A model generated the notes under the pieces. It ran no database searches and was not told the DNA's origin. It saw only the letters and a list, made by a program, of their open reading frames with translations. Shown one piece after another: positions 1 to 7,989 of a stretch of DNA of 39,243 nt (the first letter of the stretch is position 1; every line of letters starts with the position of its first letter). Origin of the DNA: Acidobacteria bacterium RIFCSPLOWO2_02_FULL_67_21 (GTDB lineage Bacteria > Acidobacteriota > Vicinamibacteria > Vicinamibacterales > UBA2999); assembly GCA_001767195.1 (NCBI GenBank), contig MEKU01000048.1, forward strand, positions 23,649 through 62,891, in the 5' to 3' direction. Both the position numbers and the translations under genes were made by a program.

Positions 1-1468
1 GATCGAGCGGGTCGTTCGGCTCGACGTACAAATCGCGCCTGCCGTTGCCGTTGGTGTCGAGCACCAGCACGGTCCAGCCCTGCGCCTTCTGTTCGTCGCC
101 CGTCTGATCGAAGACTTTGGTGTTGAACCAGCCGACGACGGGGCCGCCGCCGCAGAACCACAGCGTGCTGTCGGCATCCTCGGCGAAGTTCAGGTGATGC
201 GTGCCGAAGCAGGTATCGATGGTGGTGAGCTTCTTCGACTTCGGATCCCACATCGCCACCTGCCGGCCGCTCTGATTGATTGGAAACGCCTGCGCCGAGG
301 GATGGCTCGACCCCTCGCGGCAGAACGCCGGAGTCTCCTGGGGCCGTACGCGCGACGCCACCCAGACCCGCGCCTGCGCGTCCATCGCAAAGCTGTGGGC
401 GTTGGCCTGGCTGTTCCAGATGACCTCTTCACCCCAGTAGGGCGACGCCGCCTGCGGTCCGGTCGCGGCCGTGCTCGGTGTCCGCGGATCGCGCACGCCG
501 AGCTTCACCTGCGTCGTCTGATGGGTCGCGGGGTCGACGACCGGCATGTAATCGGCGCTGGCTTCGAGCGCCCCGTACACCGGTCCGTTGGCGTTGACGA
601 GCGGATTCCGCTTGTCGCTCGTAATCTCGTCGTGCAGGTACACCTTGGGGTCCGCCCAGTCCCACAGCGTCACGACCACGTTGCGCTCGATGCCCTGCGG
701 CCGCGGCGGCGCCGCCGCCGGGTACTCGCCGGCGGCAATGCGGTCGGTCCAGTCGCCGTACATCCCCAGCGCGCGTCCGCGGCCGACCTGCGTGAGGCGG
801 CCGATCATCGTGCCCCCCGCCTGGCCCGACTGGATCCGCCGCTCCCACGCGGCGGCCGACGAGTCGAACACGCCCAGGCTCGCCGGAATCGTGCGCGTCG
901 CCTTGTTCCCGAGCTGATGACAGCCGAGACACGCGTCGGTGCTCACGGCCCCCGCGATCCACTGCGCCTGGTTCCTGATGTTCGCGGAGATGCCGTTGCC
1001 CGTGGGGCCGGTCCCTGGAAATTCGCTGTCGCCGGGGATCCGAAGCAGAGACAACCAGTACTGCGCCGGATAGTATTCGGCCGCGGCTTTCGCGTTCGGG
1101 GCGGGAACCGCCGTGAGACTCACGACATTGCCGGGTGTGTGCTGCACCTTCGGCGAGTCGACCAGTCCGTAGCCGCGCACCCAGATGTTGTAGGTCGCTT
1201 TGGGAAGGTCGGGCACGAGGAAGCGCCCCTGGTCGTCGGTCACGACGATCCGCACGAACTTCGTCGGCAGACCCGTGGTCTCGGCAATCACCCAGACGCC
1301 GGCCTCCGGGCCGCGCGGCCCGGTGACGACGCCGCCGATGTCGTCGCCGTCGATAGCCACCGCCGGGCGCTGCCCGTCGAGCTGATGAGTGCCCACCCCG
1401 AGGAGCCCGGCCACTACCACAGCGACCGCAGCCGCGGCGGCCCGCCGATATCGAATTCGTGTAGCCAC
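1..1468 (-). CDS. Exported heme-c / carboxypeptidase-regulatory-like protein (3' end outside window)
   Basis: The frame is open from a GTG at 1468 to the window edge, about 489 codons, so the C-terminus is missing. An AAGGAGG ribosome site (1474-1480) lies five bases upstream and decides the start. The N-terminus has basic residues followed by an Ala/Val/Leu-rich segment, a signal peptide or anchor. Residues about 40-105 look like a carboxypeptidase-regulatory-like beta-sandwich (GGVVTGPRGPEAGVWVIAET, later DDQGRFLVPDLP). A c-type heme motif CLGCH follows at residues 180-184, then a propeller-like region. The order matches the protein at 2858-4711, so the two are probably distant paralogues acting outside the cytoplasmic membrane. 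Substrate and reaction are unknown. The domain order is seen directly; an electron-transfer or dehydrogenase-like role is inference. Confidence 0.8.
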   Translation of the reverse strand, partial: MATRIRYRRAAAAAVAVVVAGLLGVGTHQLDGQRPAVAIDGDDIGGVVTGPRGPEAGVWVIAETTGLPTKFVRIVVTDDQGRFLVPDLPKATYNIWVRGYGLVDSPKVQHTPGNVVSLTAVPAPNAKAAAEYYPAQYWLSLLRIPGDSEFPGTGPTGNGISANIRNQAQWIAGAVSTDACLGCHQLGNKATRTIPASLGVFDSSAAAWERRIQSGQAGGTMIGRLTQVGRGRALGMYGDWTDRIAAGEYPAAAPPRPQGIERNVVVTLWDWADPKVYLHDEITSDKRNPLVNANGPVYGALEASADYMPVVDPATHQTTQVKLGVRDPRTPSTAATGPQAASPYWGEEVIWNSQANAHSFAMDAQARVWVASRVRPQETPAFCREGSSHPSAQAFPINQSGRQVAMWDPKSKKLTTIDTCFGTHHLNFAEDADSTLWFCGGGPVVGWFNTKVFDQTGDEQKAQGWTVLVLDTNGNGRRDLYVEPNDPLD

Positions 1469-1579
1469 GCTGACCTCCTTCAATTGCCGGTAGAGAGAGA
1501 GGACAGACTACGCCTCCCTACTGGAGGGATCAAGGGCGATTGGGGCTGGCCGTCGCATTGCAGCCTCCGGAATTCCGTA

Positions 1580-1603
1580 CGTAGTGCCGGGCTTCAGCCC
1601 GGC
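1580..1603. repeat. CGTAG-type palindromic repeat (REP-like copy A)
   Basis: CGTAGT is followed by a perfect 8-bp stem, GCCGGGCT (1586-1593) and AGCCCGGC (1596-1603). The same layout, CGTAG next to a short G+C stem, recurs at 16722-16748 and 18064-18090 and in the cysS repeats. It lies in non-coding DNA between the 1-1468 gene and an SDR remnant. No T tract follows, so a dispersed repeat fits better than a terminator. Confidence 0.55.
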
Positions 1604-1621
1604 CAAAGCCGAAGGTCAATC

Positions 1622-1758
1622 GTGAAGCTCAAGCCACCCGGCCATCAGGTCCTGGTCATTACGGGCGCCTCCAGCGGAATCGGCCTGACCACCGCCGAAC
1701 TCGCGGTGACAAGCGCCGCCTGTTCGACGTGAACTTCTGGGGCATCGTGTCCGGCCAC
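1622..1758 (+). pseudogene. Remnant of a short-chain dehydrogenase/reductase (SDR) gene
   Basis: From GTG 1622 the frame reads VKLKPPGHQVLVITGASSGIG, the first beta strand and the TGxxxGxG cofactor loop of a classical SDR. After LTTAELAV it runs to a stop at 1730-1732. In another frame, from 1714, it reads RRLFDVNFWGIVSG, the typical SDR helix-4 segment (N-F-W-G) normally found about 90 residues further on. The middle of the gene, including the Asn-Asn-Ala-Gly strand, and everything after SGH (the YxxxK catalytic part) are missing. The remnant therefore records an internal deletion plus a C-terminal loss. It cannot make an active enzyme. Confidence 0.75.
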
Positions 1759-1760
1759 AC

Positions 1761-1766
1761 TAGAAT
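1761..1766 (+). promoter_or_regulatory. Candidate -10 box (TAGAAT) for the 1801 gene
   Basis: TAGAAT lies 34 bases before the ATG at 1801, leaving a leader of about 28 nt with a good ribosome site. No clear -35 box is visible, so this is a weak call. Confidence 0.35.
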
Positions 1767-1800
1767 ACGGGTCCACACGCTCACGCGCGGAGGAGGAACG

Positions 1801-2823
1801 ATGAGACGAATGACTCTGGCGGCCGGGGCGGCCGCGATGCTCATGACAATCGCCGCCGCCGGCCTGGCGCAGCAGCAGGCCGGACAGGCCTTCTTCGTCG
1901 GCAACCGCCTCGGGCTGCCGATCAATCCCGGCGACGGGGCTTTCCAGGCGATGTCGTCGAATGTGAAGGTCTACGGCGCGATCTACTCGGCCGAGAGCTG
2001 CTCGTATGACGCCGACCGCGGCGTCATCGTCGTCCCGAACCGGGGCGTCGCGCAGAACGTCCAGACCAACAACGGCTGGGTGTCGTTCATCAACCACGAC
2101 GGGTCGGTGCACACGGCGCGGTGGATCGGCATCCAGACTCCCGACCAGCGTACTGCCCTGAAGCCGCCGCTCGTCCTGAACGAGCCGCTCGGCAGCGACA
2201 TCGCAGGCGGCATGCTGTATGTCGCGGACCGGGATGGCGGCACCGCTCCCAGCGATCCGGCGGTATCGGTGGTGCGCCGGTTCAATATGAAGACGGGAGC
2301 GCCGGCCGGGGAAACCCGGGTGGAGCGGTCCACCGGGTTCAACGACATCGAGGTGGCCGACGACGGGACGATCTATGCGACGCAGACGGGTACCGGCGGT
2401 CAGACGCCGGATCCGATGAGCTGGCAGGTCTGGAAGATCACGCCGGACGGCAACGCGTCGATGTTCGTGCAGGGAGCCCCGTTGCGACAGCCCAACGGCA
2501 TCGCCTTCGACCCGCAGGGCAACATCGTGGTCATCAACATCGGCACGGCCGACGTGCTGACGTTCTCCCCGGCCGGTCAGCTGCTGAAGACCGAGACGGC
2601 GGTGCAGCCGGGCAACGACGGCCTCGTCATCATGAAGGACGGCACCAAGTACGTGAGCAGCGTGCAGAACGGCGGCGTCTCGCGCATCCGCCCCGGCCGG
2701 CCGGCCGAGCTCATCGCGCAGAACATTCCGAACCCGGCGTCCATGTGCTACGACGCGGGAGCGAACCAGCTGGTGATCCCGATGAACGCCAACAACGGGC
2801 TGGCGTTCATCCCGCTGCGGTAA
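1801..2823 (+). CDS. Exported SMP-30/NHL-type beta-propeller protein
   Basis: 340 residues. AGGAGG at 1791-1796, four bases before ATG 1801, fixes the start. Residues 1-23 form a Sec signal peptide ending near GLAQQQ. The mature part repeats strands typical of six-bladed propellers: GFNDIEVADDGTIYATQTG, RQPNGIAFDPQGNIVVINIG and NDGLVIMKDGTKYVSS. This resembles SMP-30/gluconolactonase/streptogramin-lyase-like propellers, but I cannot confirm metal-binding catalytic residues. It converges on the 2858-4711 gene across a shared hairpin. A periplasmic or surface location is inferred from the signal peptide. It may be a binding protein, a lactonase-like enzyme or a structural propeller; the substrate is unknown. 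Confidence 0.85.
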   Translation: MRRMTLAAGAAAMLMTIAAAGLAQQQAGQAFFVGNRLGLPINPGDGAFQAMSSNVKVYGAIYSAESCSYDADRGVIVVPNRGVAQNVQTNNGWVSFINHDGSVHTARWIGIQTPDQRTALKPPLVLNEPLGSDIAGGMLYVADRDGGTAPSDPAVSVVRRFNMKTGAPAGETRVERSTGFNDIEVADDGTIYATQTGTGGQTPDPMSWQVWKITPDGNASMFVQGAPLRQPNGIAFDPQGNIVVINIGTADVLTFSPAGQLLKTETAVQPGNDGLVIMKDGTKYVSSVQNGGVSRIRPGRPAELIAQNIPNPASMCYDAGANQLVIPMNANNGLAFIPLR

Positions 2824-2826
2824 ATG

Positions 2827-2853
2827 AAAATGGCGGGTCCTTTCGGACCCGCC
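2827..2853 (-). terminator. Hairpin between convergent genes; terminator
   Basis: GGCGGGTCC (2832-2840), loop TTTC and GGACCCGCC (2845-2853) make a perfect 9-bp stem between the stop codons at 2823 and 2858. On the minus strand the stem is followed closely by TTTTCATTTA, so it fits an intrinsic terminator for the 2858-4711 gene. On the plus strand the T run is weak. The stem resembles the palindrome at 18064-18085 but lacks its CGTAG flank. Confidence 0.7.
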
Positions 2854-2857
2854 GGTC

Positions 2858-4711
2858 TTAGTTCCTCGACGTGTCGTGGCGGAACTGCACGCGGGCGATC
2901 TTGCCGACGCCCGTGTACGGCACCCAGACGACCGGCCCCTCGGGCGTATCGTGCACCGCCAGATGGCGCGAGTTCGTCCCGCGCGACGGCAGCGGATACA
3001 TCGTCATCTGCCCGGTGGTGGGATTGAGCTTCCCGAGCTTGTCGTCGGCCGACATCCCGAACCAGACCATGTGGCTCCGGTCCGGGAACGGCTTGTACGG
3101 CTGTCCCCACCGGCCGTTCGGCACGTCGTGCAGCTTCACAAACGTCTTGGTCCGGGCGTCGAACTGGGCGATCTTCCCGGTCCAGTACGTGCCGGCGTAG
3201 ACGTAGTCGCCGGTGCGATCGGCGCCCAGGCGGCGCGGGCCGTGCTGCCCGAGCGCCGAGTTGTGATCCCACGACCCCACCTTGTTGTAGATCTCGATGT
3301 CCTCGGGCCGGATGTCGGGCGACTCGAACTTCGGCATCGCAATCTCCGTGACGTCGCCGGTCTTGTTGTCGACGACCGCCATCTTGTCGATCGCGATCTG
3401 CGAGAGCCACACGTTGTCGAAGCGATCGACGTCCATGTCGTAGGGCCGGCTGTCGGCCGTCGGCGTCTTGAATTCGGTGACCTCGCCGGTCCTGATGTTC
3501 ATCCGGACGGCGCCAAGTCCCGTCGATCCCCAGGCCCACGTGCCCGTGGAATCCTCGCCGGTGCCGTGCGACATCACGGTCGGCACCCTCGAGTGAACCC
3601 TGATGGTCTTGGTTCTGACGTCGAAGCTGGTGAACTGGCGGCCGCCGAACCAGATCCGGTCACGGGCGGGATTCATGCTCACCGAGCCGCCGATGAAGTA
3701 CGGGGTGCCCTCGAAGTCGAGCGCCATGTCGTGCGTGCCGCTCTCGTTCTCGCGCGTGCCCCAGCTCCAGTCGGCGCCGGTCCGATACGTGTTGCGCGGC
3801 GTGTACGGCGCTTCCTGCGACACCGTCTTGCCGTCGCGCAGGAAGTACAGGGTGGATTTCCCCGTGCGCTGATCGACTACGCCGACCGAGCCCTGCGGCC
3901 GTTCGGTCGGCAGCGTGTACTCGGTGACGACGATCTGCGTCTCGAGCCCCTTCGGGCGCGGCCACGCCTGCGGCTTCAGCGGTGCCGGGGTCGGGCCGGC
4001 AACCTTCACCAGGTAGGGAATGAGGTCCTTCCGATAGAACCGCATCAGCTCGGTGTGGATTCCCGTCGGCCCGCCGAGCGCGTCCTTCAAATCTTCCGGG
4101 AAGGGGCTGCCGCCGGCACGCCGGCCCACCGGGTCGCCCGCCCCGTCATCCGGGACGCTGCCATCGGGCGCGATCTTCAGCATGTTGTCGAACATCGTCT
4201 CCCAGCTCTCCGCGTCGAAGCGCTTCTCGAGCCAGTTGGCCGGCAGGTGGCAGTTGCTGCAGTTGTTGAGCACCACCATCTTCATACGGCGATCCTGCGA
4301 CGTCTCGTCCGGCAGGCGGTCGAGCCATTCGGCCGTGGACAACTGCTGCGGGAGGATTTCCGGGAGCGGCTTGAGCGTGAAGTCCTGGCGCGCGGCCTGT
4401 CCGGGCGCGATCGTCGCCTGGGCCACCGGACGGTCGAAGCCGACCGCCTGCGCCGAGACCTCGTAGCGGCCGGCATCGATCGCCGGGAACGCATAGAGGC
4501 CGTCCTGGTTGGTCCAGACCGAGATCCTCACCGGAGAACCTTCGGCTTCAGCAGACACCGCGACGCCCTCCATCGGCTTGCCAGCGGCGTCCCGGACCGT
4601 GCCCGTGAGCTCCTTGCTCGGGGCTGGACTTGTCGAGATAGCTGGCAGGGTCGCCGGAAGCGCCAGCGCCACCAGAGCCAGTGCGAGGAATAACGCCCGT
4701 GATCGAGACAT
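2858..4711 (-). CDS. Exported carboxypeptidase-regulatory / heme-c / Vgb-like propeller protein
   Basis: 617 residues; ATG 4711 is preceded by AAGGAGG (4718-4724) at six bases. Residues 1-28 are a signal peptide. About 34-95 are a carboxypeptidase-regulatory-like domain (ELTGTVRDAAGKPMEGVAVS, NQDGLYAFPAIDAGRYEV). CSNCH at 151-155 is one c-type heme site. Residues about 260-610 are a propeller with repeated strands such as GTWAWGSTGLGAVRMN and DNVWLSQIAIDKMAVVDNKT, recalling virginiamycin B lyase-like (Vgb) propellers. It lies 36 bases downstream of the small cytochrome c gene (4748-5101) and is probably co-transcribed with it. That suggests a periplasmic two-protein redox unit, though the substrate is unknown. 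The heme motif and signal peptide are seen directly; the Vgb-like fold is a family inference and lyase activity is not implied. Confidence 0.85.
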   Translation of the reverse strand: MSRSRALFLALALVALALPATLPAISTSPAPSKELTGTVRDAAGKPMEGVAVSAEAEGSPVRISVWTNQDGLYAFPAIDAGRYEVSAQAVGFDRPVAQATIAPGQAARQDFTLKPLPEILPQQLSTAEWLDRLPDETSQDRRMKMVVLNNCSNCHLPANWLEKRFDAESWETMFDNMLKIAPDGSVPDDGAGDPVGRRAGGSPFPEDLKDALGGPTGIHTELMRFYRKDLIPYLVKVAGPTPAPLKPQAWPRPKGLETQIVVTEYTLPTERPQGSVGVVDQRTGKSTLYFLRDGKTVSQEAPYTPRNTYRTGADWSWGTRENESGTHDMALDFEGTPYFIGGSVSMNPARDRIWFGGRQFTSFDVRTKTIRVHSRVPTVMSHGTGEDSTGTWAWGSTGLGAVRMNIRTGEVTEFKTPTADSRPYDMDVDRFDNVWLSQIAIDKMAVVDNKTGDVTEIAMPKFESPDIRPEDIEIYNKVGSWDHNSALGQHGPRRLGADRTGDYVYAGTYWTGKIAQFDARTKTFVKLHDVPNGRWGQPYKPFPDRSHMVWFGMSADDKLGKLNPTTGQMTMYPLPSRGTNSRHLAVHDTPEGPVVWVPYTGVGKIARVQFRHDTSRN

Positions 4712-4747
4712 GACTGTCCTCCTTGCGCGAAACGCGTGGGTGAGGCG

Positions 4748-5101
4748 CTAACGAATCCTTAAATACGCAATGATGCGATCGAGTTGTTCCGGCTTGAACG
4801 TGTATTTATAGGCCGGCATCCGCCGCGGGATGCCTTCCTGAATACGCATCCGTACGTATTCTTCGGTGACTCCCGGCCGCTTGAAGAGCCCGACGAGGTC
4901 CGTCACCGCCACCCCGACCTCCTTCGTCTGCCCGGTCGGGTTGTGACACAGGAAACACGTCTTGTTGAAGAAGGTTTCGCCTCTCAGCTCTGCGTCGGTC
5001 TGAGCCTTTCCTGCCGTCGCGTACCGCGACTGCGCGCCGAGGCTCAGGGGCAGCATGAATACGGACGCCAGGACCGCGAGACCGGCAATATGACGACCCA
5101 T
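4748..5101 (-). CDS. Small periplasmic c-type cytochrome
   Basis: 117 residues. ATG 5101 follows a GGAGGAAG ribosome site. Residues 1-23 are a signal peptide (cleavage near LGAQS). A single heme-attachment motif CFLCH is at 49-53 and a likely axial methionine at 95 (RRMPAYKY), with a closing helix LDRIIAYL, the usual layout of a monoheme class I cytochrome c. It is the first gene of a probable two-gene operon with the heme/propeller protein at 2858-4711, for which it may be the electron acceptor or donor. That partnership is inferred from adjacency. Confidence 0.88.
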   Translation of the reverse strand: MGRHIAGLAVLASVFMLPLSLGAQSRYATAGKAQTDAELRGETFFNKTCFLCHNPTGQTKEVGVAVTDLVGLFKRPGVTEEYVRMRIQEGIPRRMPAYKYTFKPEQLDRIIAYLRIR

Positions 5102-5268
5102 TGTTCACTTCCTCCAGTCTATTAGAGCGATGACAGTTTTGCGGAAATCGGTGCGTACGTCAACGAAATTGCCTGCAGGGCGGACGGATGGTTTCGGGCA
5201 AATCGGCCTCGTCCCGGGACCACCGCTCCAGCGGCTCGAGCGCCCCGGGTTCGGGCATCCTGCTCCGC

Positions 5269-5661
5269 TCAGAAGGACCCGTGACTGCCGCGGGCGCCGA
5301 TCGACATACCCACGTGAACGGCCAGCAGGCCCAGCCCGACATGCCCGGCGACGTTCCAGAGCGCGGCCGGGGCCGAGTGCGTGCGCATGAGCGTGATCGT
5401 ATCGAAGCCAAACGTCGAGAATGTGGTGAACCCGCCGAGCACGCCCACGAACAGGAACTCGCGCCAGTAGAAGCGCAGCTCGATGCGCTCGGAGATCAGG
5501 AGCCCGGCAAGCAGGCCGATGACGAGACATCCCGCGATGTTGACGGCCAGCGTGGCAAGCGGAAAGCGCATCAGCGGCCAGCGGGTGTGAATCAGGTGAT
5601 TGACGCCGTGGCGCGCCAGCGACCCGAGCGCGCCGCCGGCGGCGACTGCAAACCAAACCAT
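5269..5661 (-). CDS. crcB: Fluoride ion exporter FluC/CrcB
   Basis: 130 residues, the usual size of this four-helix dual-topology fluoride channel. Diagnostic segments are GGALGSLARHG near the N-terminus, the VNIAGCLVIGLLAG helix and GGFTTFSTFGFDT, which supplies the central Na+ site and the Phe/Thr fluoride track of the family. ATG 5661 is chosen because AGGGAG stands just before it; a GTG five codons upstream is in frame but would remove that site from the leader. The protein exports F- and protects enolase and pyrophosphatase. A fluoride riboswitch (5733-5788) lies in its leader, which supports both the assignment and the regulation. There is a single crcB copy here. Confidence 0.95.
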   Translation of the reverse strand: MVWFAVAAGGALGSLARHGVNHLIHTRWPLMRFPLATLAVNIAGCLVIGLLAGLLISERIELRFYWREFLFVGVLGGFTTFSTFGFDTITLMRTHSAPAALWNVAGHVGLGLLAVHVGMSIGARGSHGSF

Positions 5662-5717
5662 CTCTGCTCCCTTCACGCGACTGGATTGTGAGCGGGGCGA
5701 GAGGCCGGCGAAGAGAG

Positions 5718-5739
5718 CTCCCGCGGATCGCCGCAGGAG
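5718..5739 (-). promoter_or_regulatory. Expression-platform hairpin of the fluoride riboswitch
   Basis: On the minus strand CTCCTGCGG, loop CGAT and CCGCGGGAG pair over nine bases (one G-U). The first arm reuses the CTCC that the aptamer needs for its pseudoknot, so hairpin and ligand-bound aptamer exclude each other. No uridine tract follows, so whether it stops transcription or acts in another way is undecided. Fluoride would be expected to disfavour the hairpin and raise crcB expression. Confidence 0.6.
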
Positions 5740-5788
5740 TCATTGGCCGTCCAGTCGGGGCCGGCGGTTCAGGTGGACTCCACCACCA
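5733..5788 (-). ncRNA. Fluoride riboswitch aptamer (crcB motif) upstream of crcB
   Basis: Read on the minus strand, the leader has the crcB-motif parts in order. The first stem is GGTGG/CCACC around TGGAGT. Next is AACC and a GCCG/CGGC stem, then CAATGACTCCTGC, which matches the known 3' consensus (the AATGAC and CTCCT portions). GGAGTC of the first loop pairs perfectly with GACTCC at the 3' end, giving the expected pseudoknot. It lies 71 bases before the crcB start. Motif order and pairings are seen in the sequence; fluoride sensing is established for this RNA class; function here is inference. Confidence 0.85.
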
Positions 5789-5799
5789 ACGAGACGTCC

Positions 5800-5805
5800 A
5801 GTCTA
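5800..5805 (-). promoter_or_regulatory. Candidate -10 box (TAGACT) for the riboswitch-crcB transcript
   Basis: TAGACT on the minus strand would start RNA near 5793, just before the aptamer at 5788, so the leader would begin with the riboswitch. No good -35 box is visible. Confidence 0.4.
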
Positions 5806-5811
5806 TCAGCC

Positions 5812-6762
5812 CTAGCGCGTCGTCGCCGCGGGCCCCGCCTGCACGGGGTTGGTCAGCGTCCCGACCTTCTCGATCGAGCAGACGCTCGTGTCGCCCGCCT
5901 TCAGATAGACCGGCGGCTTCCTCGCCTCGCCGACGCCGCCCGGCGTGCCGGTGCCGATGAGATCTCCCGGCCGCAGCGTGGCACTGCTCGACGCAAACGC
6001 GATCAGGTCGCGCACCGTGTGCGTCATGAGCTCAGCCAGTCGGAGCCGTACCGGCCGTCGGCGCGATCCTCACGGTCCGACACGTCGGTCATCGCCATGT
6101 AGCCGAACACGTAGTCGAGCGCGCGGTCGATCGACACGTGGCGCGCCTGCCGTCCGATCACCGCCACCAGCTCGCACTCGTAGTCGATGCGCGTGCGGCC
6201 CGCGGGAAGGACGATGGTCTCGCCGTCGGCAATCAGAGACGACTTCAGCTTCGGGAAGAGATTACGGGTTGCCCCGGCGGTCGCCGGGGTGACGGTTCCA
6301 GAGCCCCGGGATCCCGGCGAGCACCTTCTCGTCGATCACCGACGTGGTGCCCGACGTCCGGCCCGCCTGCGCCATCTCGTTGGCGTGCTCCTCGTAATTG
6401 CGCGCGGCCATGAGAATCGCATCGGGATCCGGAAGCGGCGGGAGAATCCGCACCTGCGACCGCTGGTAGGCGAACTCCGGAGCGCGGCGCCGCGCCTCGC
6501 CGGCCAGGCGGCCGAGCCGATCGGCCATGGCCGCGTCCCAGCCGCCGATCAGCTCCTGCAGCGTCGCCGGGGCGTTGACGCCGGCCCGCGACAGATCGAC
6601 CACCAGCGCATCGTCCACGACCAGCCCGGGAAACGAGCAAGTCTGTTCCTGGAACATGCCCAGCTTGTAGGGCACGGGGGCGTTCTGCGCCTCCCCTGCC
6701 GCGCAGCCGGCGCACGTCGCTGCTGCAATTGCCGCCATCAGTCCATTCCGCATCCGCCTCAT
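5812..6762 (-). pseudogene. Fumarylacetoacetate hydrolase (FAH)-family gene, broken by a frameshift and an internal deletion
   Basis: The frame starts at ATG 6762 with a hydrophobic, signal-like N-terminus and runs through the FAH segments DAILMAARNYEEHANEMA and PGLWNRHPGDRRGNP to a TAA near 6265. Removing one A there restores YLFPKLK and continues in another frame with RTRIDYECELVAVIG, LDYVFGYMAMTDVSDR and GRYGSDWLS to a TGA near 6026. The C-terminal core LMTHTVRDLIAF, LRPGDLIGTGTPGGVG and AGDTSVCSIEKVGTLTNPV then follows in the next frame (6027-5812). Between SDWL and LMTHTV about 40 family residues, normally including the GPFIVP part, are missing. Two independent lesions make a working enzyme very unlikely. 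The family hydrolyses C-C bonds in acylpyruvates and related acids. Confidence 0.85.
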
Positions 6763-6846
6763 CGCGTACCTCACGTGGGTCTCACCGGGGGGACCTATTG
6801 TGACAGGCCCCCGCGAGAACATCGCGGCACGGAACAATGCCGGCTC

Positions 6847-7347
6847 TCAGGCGTGCTGACGCGTGACCGCCGCGCGCGCGACCAGCGGCGGCAGTGCTCC
6901 GGCCAACCCGAATCCCAGCGCGGCGACGCCCCACTCGGCGCCGGCGAGCGGCAGGCCGAGCCATCCGTCGACCGACAGGCTGCCGGCGCCGGTGAATGCC
7001 ACGCTCAGCGCCACGGCGCCGATGACGAGCGGGTACTCATATCCACCCTCCTGCGCGAAGAACCCCTTGTCGAAGTGGACCCCCCAGATGGCGACCGCCA
7101 TGGTCGCGAGAATCGCAGCGGACGCAAGCGGCGTCAGCAGCCCGAGCGCGAACGCCAGCCCCCCGAGGCCTTCGGCGAGGCCCGCCACCGTCGCCATCAC
7201 CCTCCCGGGCCGAAAGCCGATCGAGTCGAAGAACTGCCCCGTCCCGGCGATCCCGTCGCCGCCGAAGATGCCGAAGAGCTTCTGCGCGCCGTGCGCGGTA
7301 ACGGTGAGTCCGACCACCAATCTGAGCAACATGAGGCCGATTTCCAT
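6847..7347 (-). CDS. DoxX-family membrane protein
   Basis: 166 residues from ATG 7347, which follows GGGAGGG by eight bases. Four hydrophobic helices are visible (MLLRLVVGLTVTAHGAQKLF; VMATVAGLAEGLGGLAFALG; ILATMAVAIWGVHF; PLVIGAVALSVAFTGAG), the size and plan of DoxX/DoxD proteins. HGAQKLFG in helix 1 and FFDSIGFRPG in the first loop are typical of the family. It is transcribed divergently from an HxlR regulator (7447) with a palindrome between them, so control by that regulator is likely. Such DoxX proteins are often linked to thiol or electrophile stress; the function here is not known. Confidence 0.9.
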   Translation of the reverse strand: MEIGLMLLRLVVGLTVTAHGAQKLFGIFGGDGIAGTGQFFDSIGFRPGRVMATVAGLAEGLGGLAFALGLLTPLASAAILATMAVAIWGVHFDKGFFAQEGGYEYPLVIGAVALSVAFTGAGSLSVDGWLGLPLAGAEWGVAALGFGLAGALPPLVARAAVTRQHA

Positions 7348-7368
7348 GGCTTTTTCCCTCCCGGCACG

Positions 7369-7391
7369 GTTACCAGCCAAGCGCTGGTTAC
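7369..7391. promoter_or_regulatory. Palindrome between divergent doxX and hxlR; candidate operator
   Basis: GTTACCAGC (7369-7377) and GCTGGTTAC (7383-7391) form an imperfect inverted repeat with one mismatched pair and a six-base spacer, in the 99-bp divergent intergenic region. HxlR regulators bind such dyads near their own promoters, so this is the best candidate operator. Binding is inferred from position only. Confidence 0.45.
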
Positions 7392-7446
7392 TTCTTGTGC
7401 CTAGGCCCATGATGGGTGCATAGTGAGAACGGCGCAAGGAGGCACA

Positions 7447-7845
7447 TTGAAGTCACCTGGGCACACCGATCATCCTGAGGGCGCGTGCGTCGCAATCCGC
7501 GAAGTGCTCGACCGTGTCGGCGACAAGTGGAGCGTGCTGGTGGTCGAGCGGCTCGGCGGCGGCCCCAAGCGGTTCGGCGAGCTCCGGCGCAGTGTCGAGG
7601 GCATCTCGCAGCGGATGCTGACGCTCTCGCTTCGCGCGCTCGAGCGCGACGGCATCGTCACGCGAACGGTGTTTCCCACCGTGCCGCCGAGCGTGGAGTA
7701 CGCGCTGACGCCGCTTGGCCGCACGCTCCTCGAGCCGATCTGCGGCCTGGCGGGCTGGGCCGAGAAGAACCGAGAGAAGATTCAGTCGGCGCGCGAGCGC
7801 TTCGACGCGCGCGCGAAGCGCAGCCGCGACCTGACGGCACGTTAG
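7447..7845 (+). CDS. HxlR-family winged-helix transcriptional regulator
   Basis: 132 residues from TTG 7447. AAGGAGG (7436-7442) lies four bases before that TTG and would be inside the gene if the upstream GTG 7423 were used. The protein shows the HxlR core: [20 protein letters not shown], then the winged helix [20 protein letters not shown], then [12 protein letters not shown] and the wing [12 protein letters not shown]. The Cys before the first helix is the position used for redox or electrophile sensing in several HxlR proteins. It probably controls the divergent doxX gene and itself. Confidence 0.92.
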   Translation: MKSPGHTDHPEGACVAIREVLDRVGDKWSVLVVERLGGGPKRFGELRRSVEGISQRMLTLSLRALERDGIVTRTVFPTVPPSVEYALTPLGRTLLEPICGLAGWAEKNREKIQSARERFDARAKRSRDLTAR

Positions 7846-7989
7846 CCAAGGAGAACTGCGCCCAGCCGAGGCACGGTTTCTCACCTTCATCCTTCCGGCG
7901 TGAAGCCTATCGCCCTCGGACTCGATCTACTCCTCCAGCGTGACGGCGCATGTGAGATCCTTTAAGCTGAAAGGCGGAAGGATTCGATC

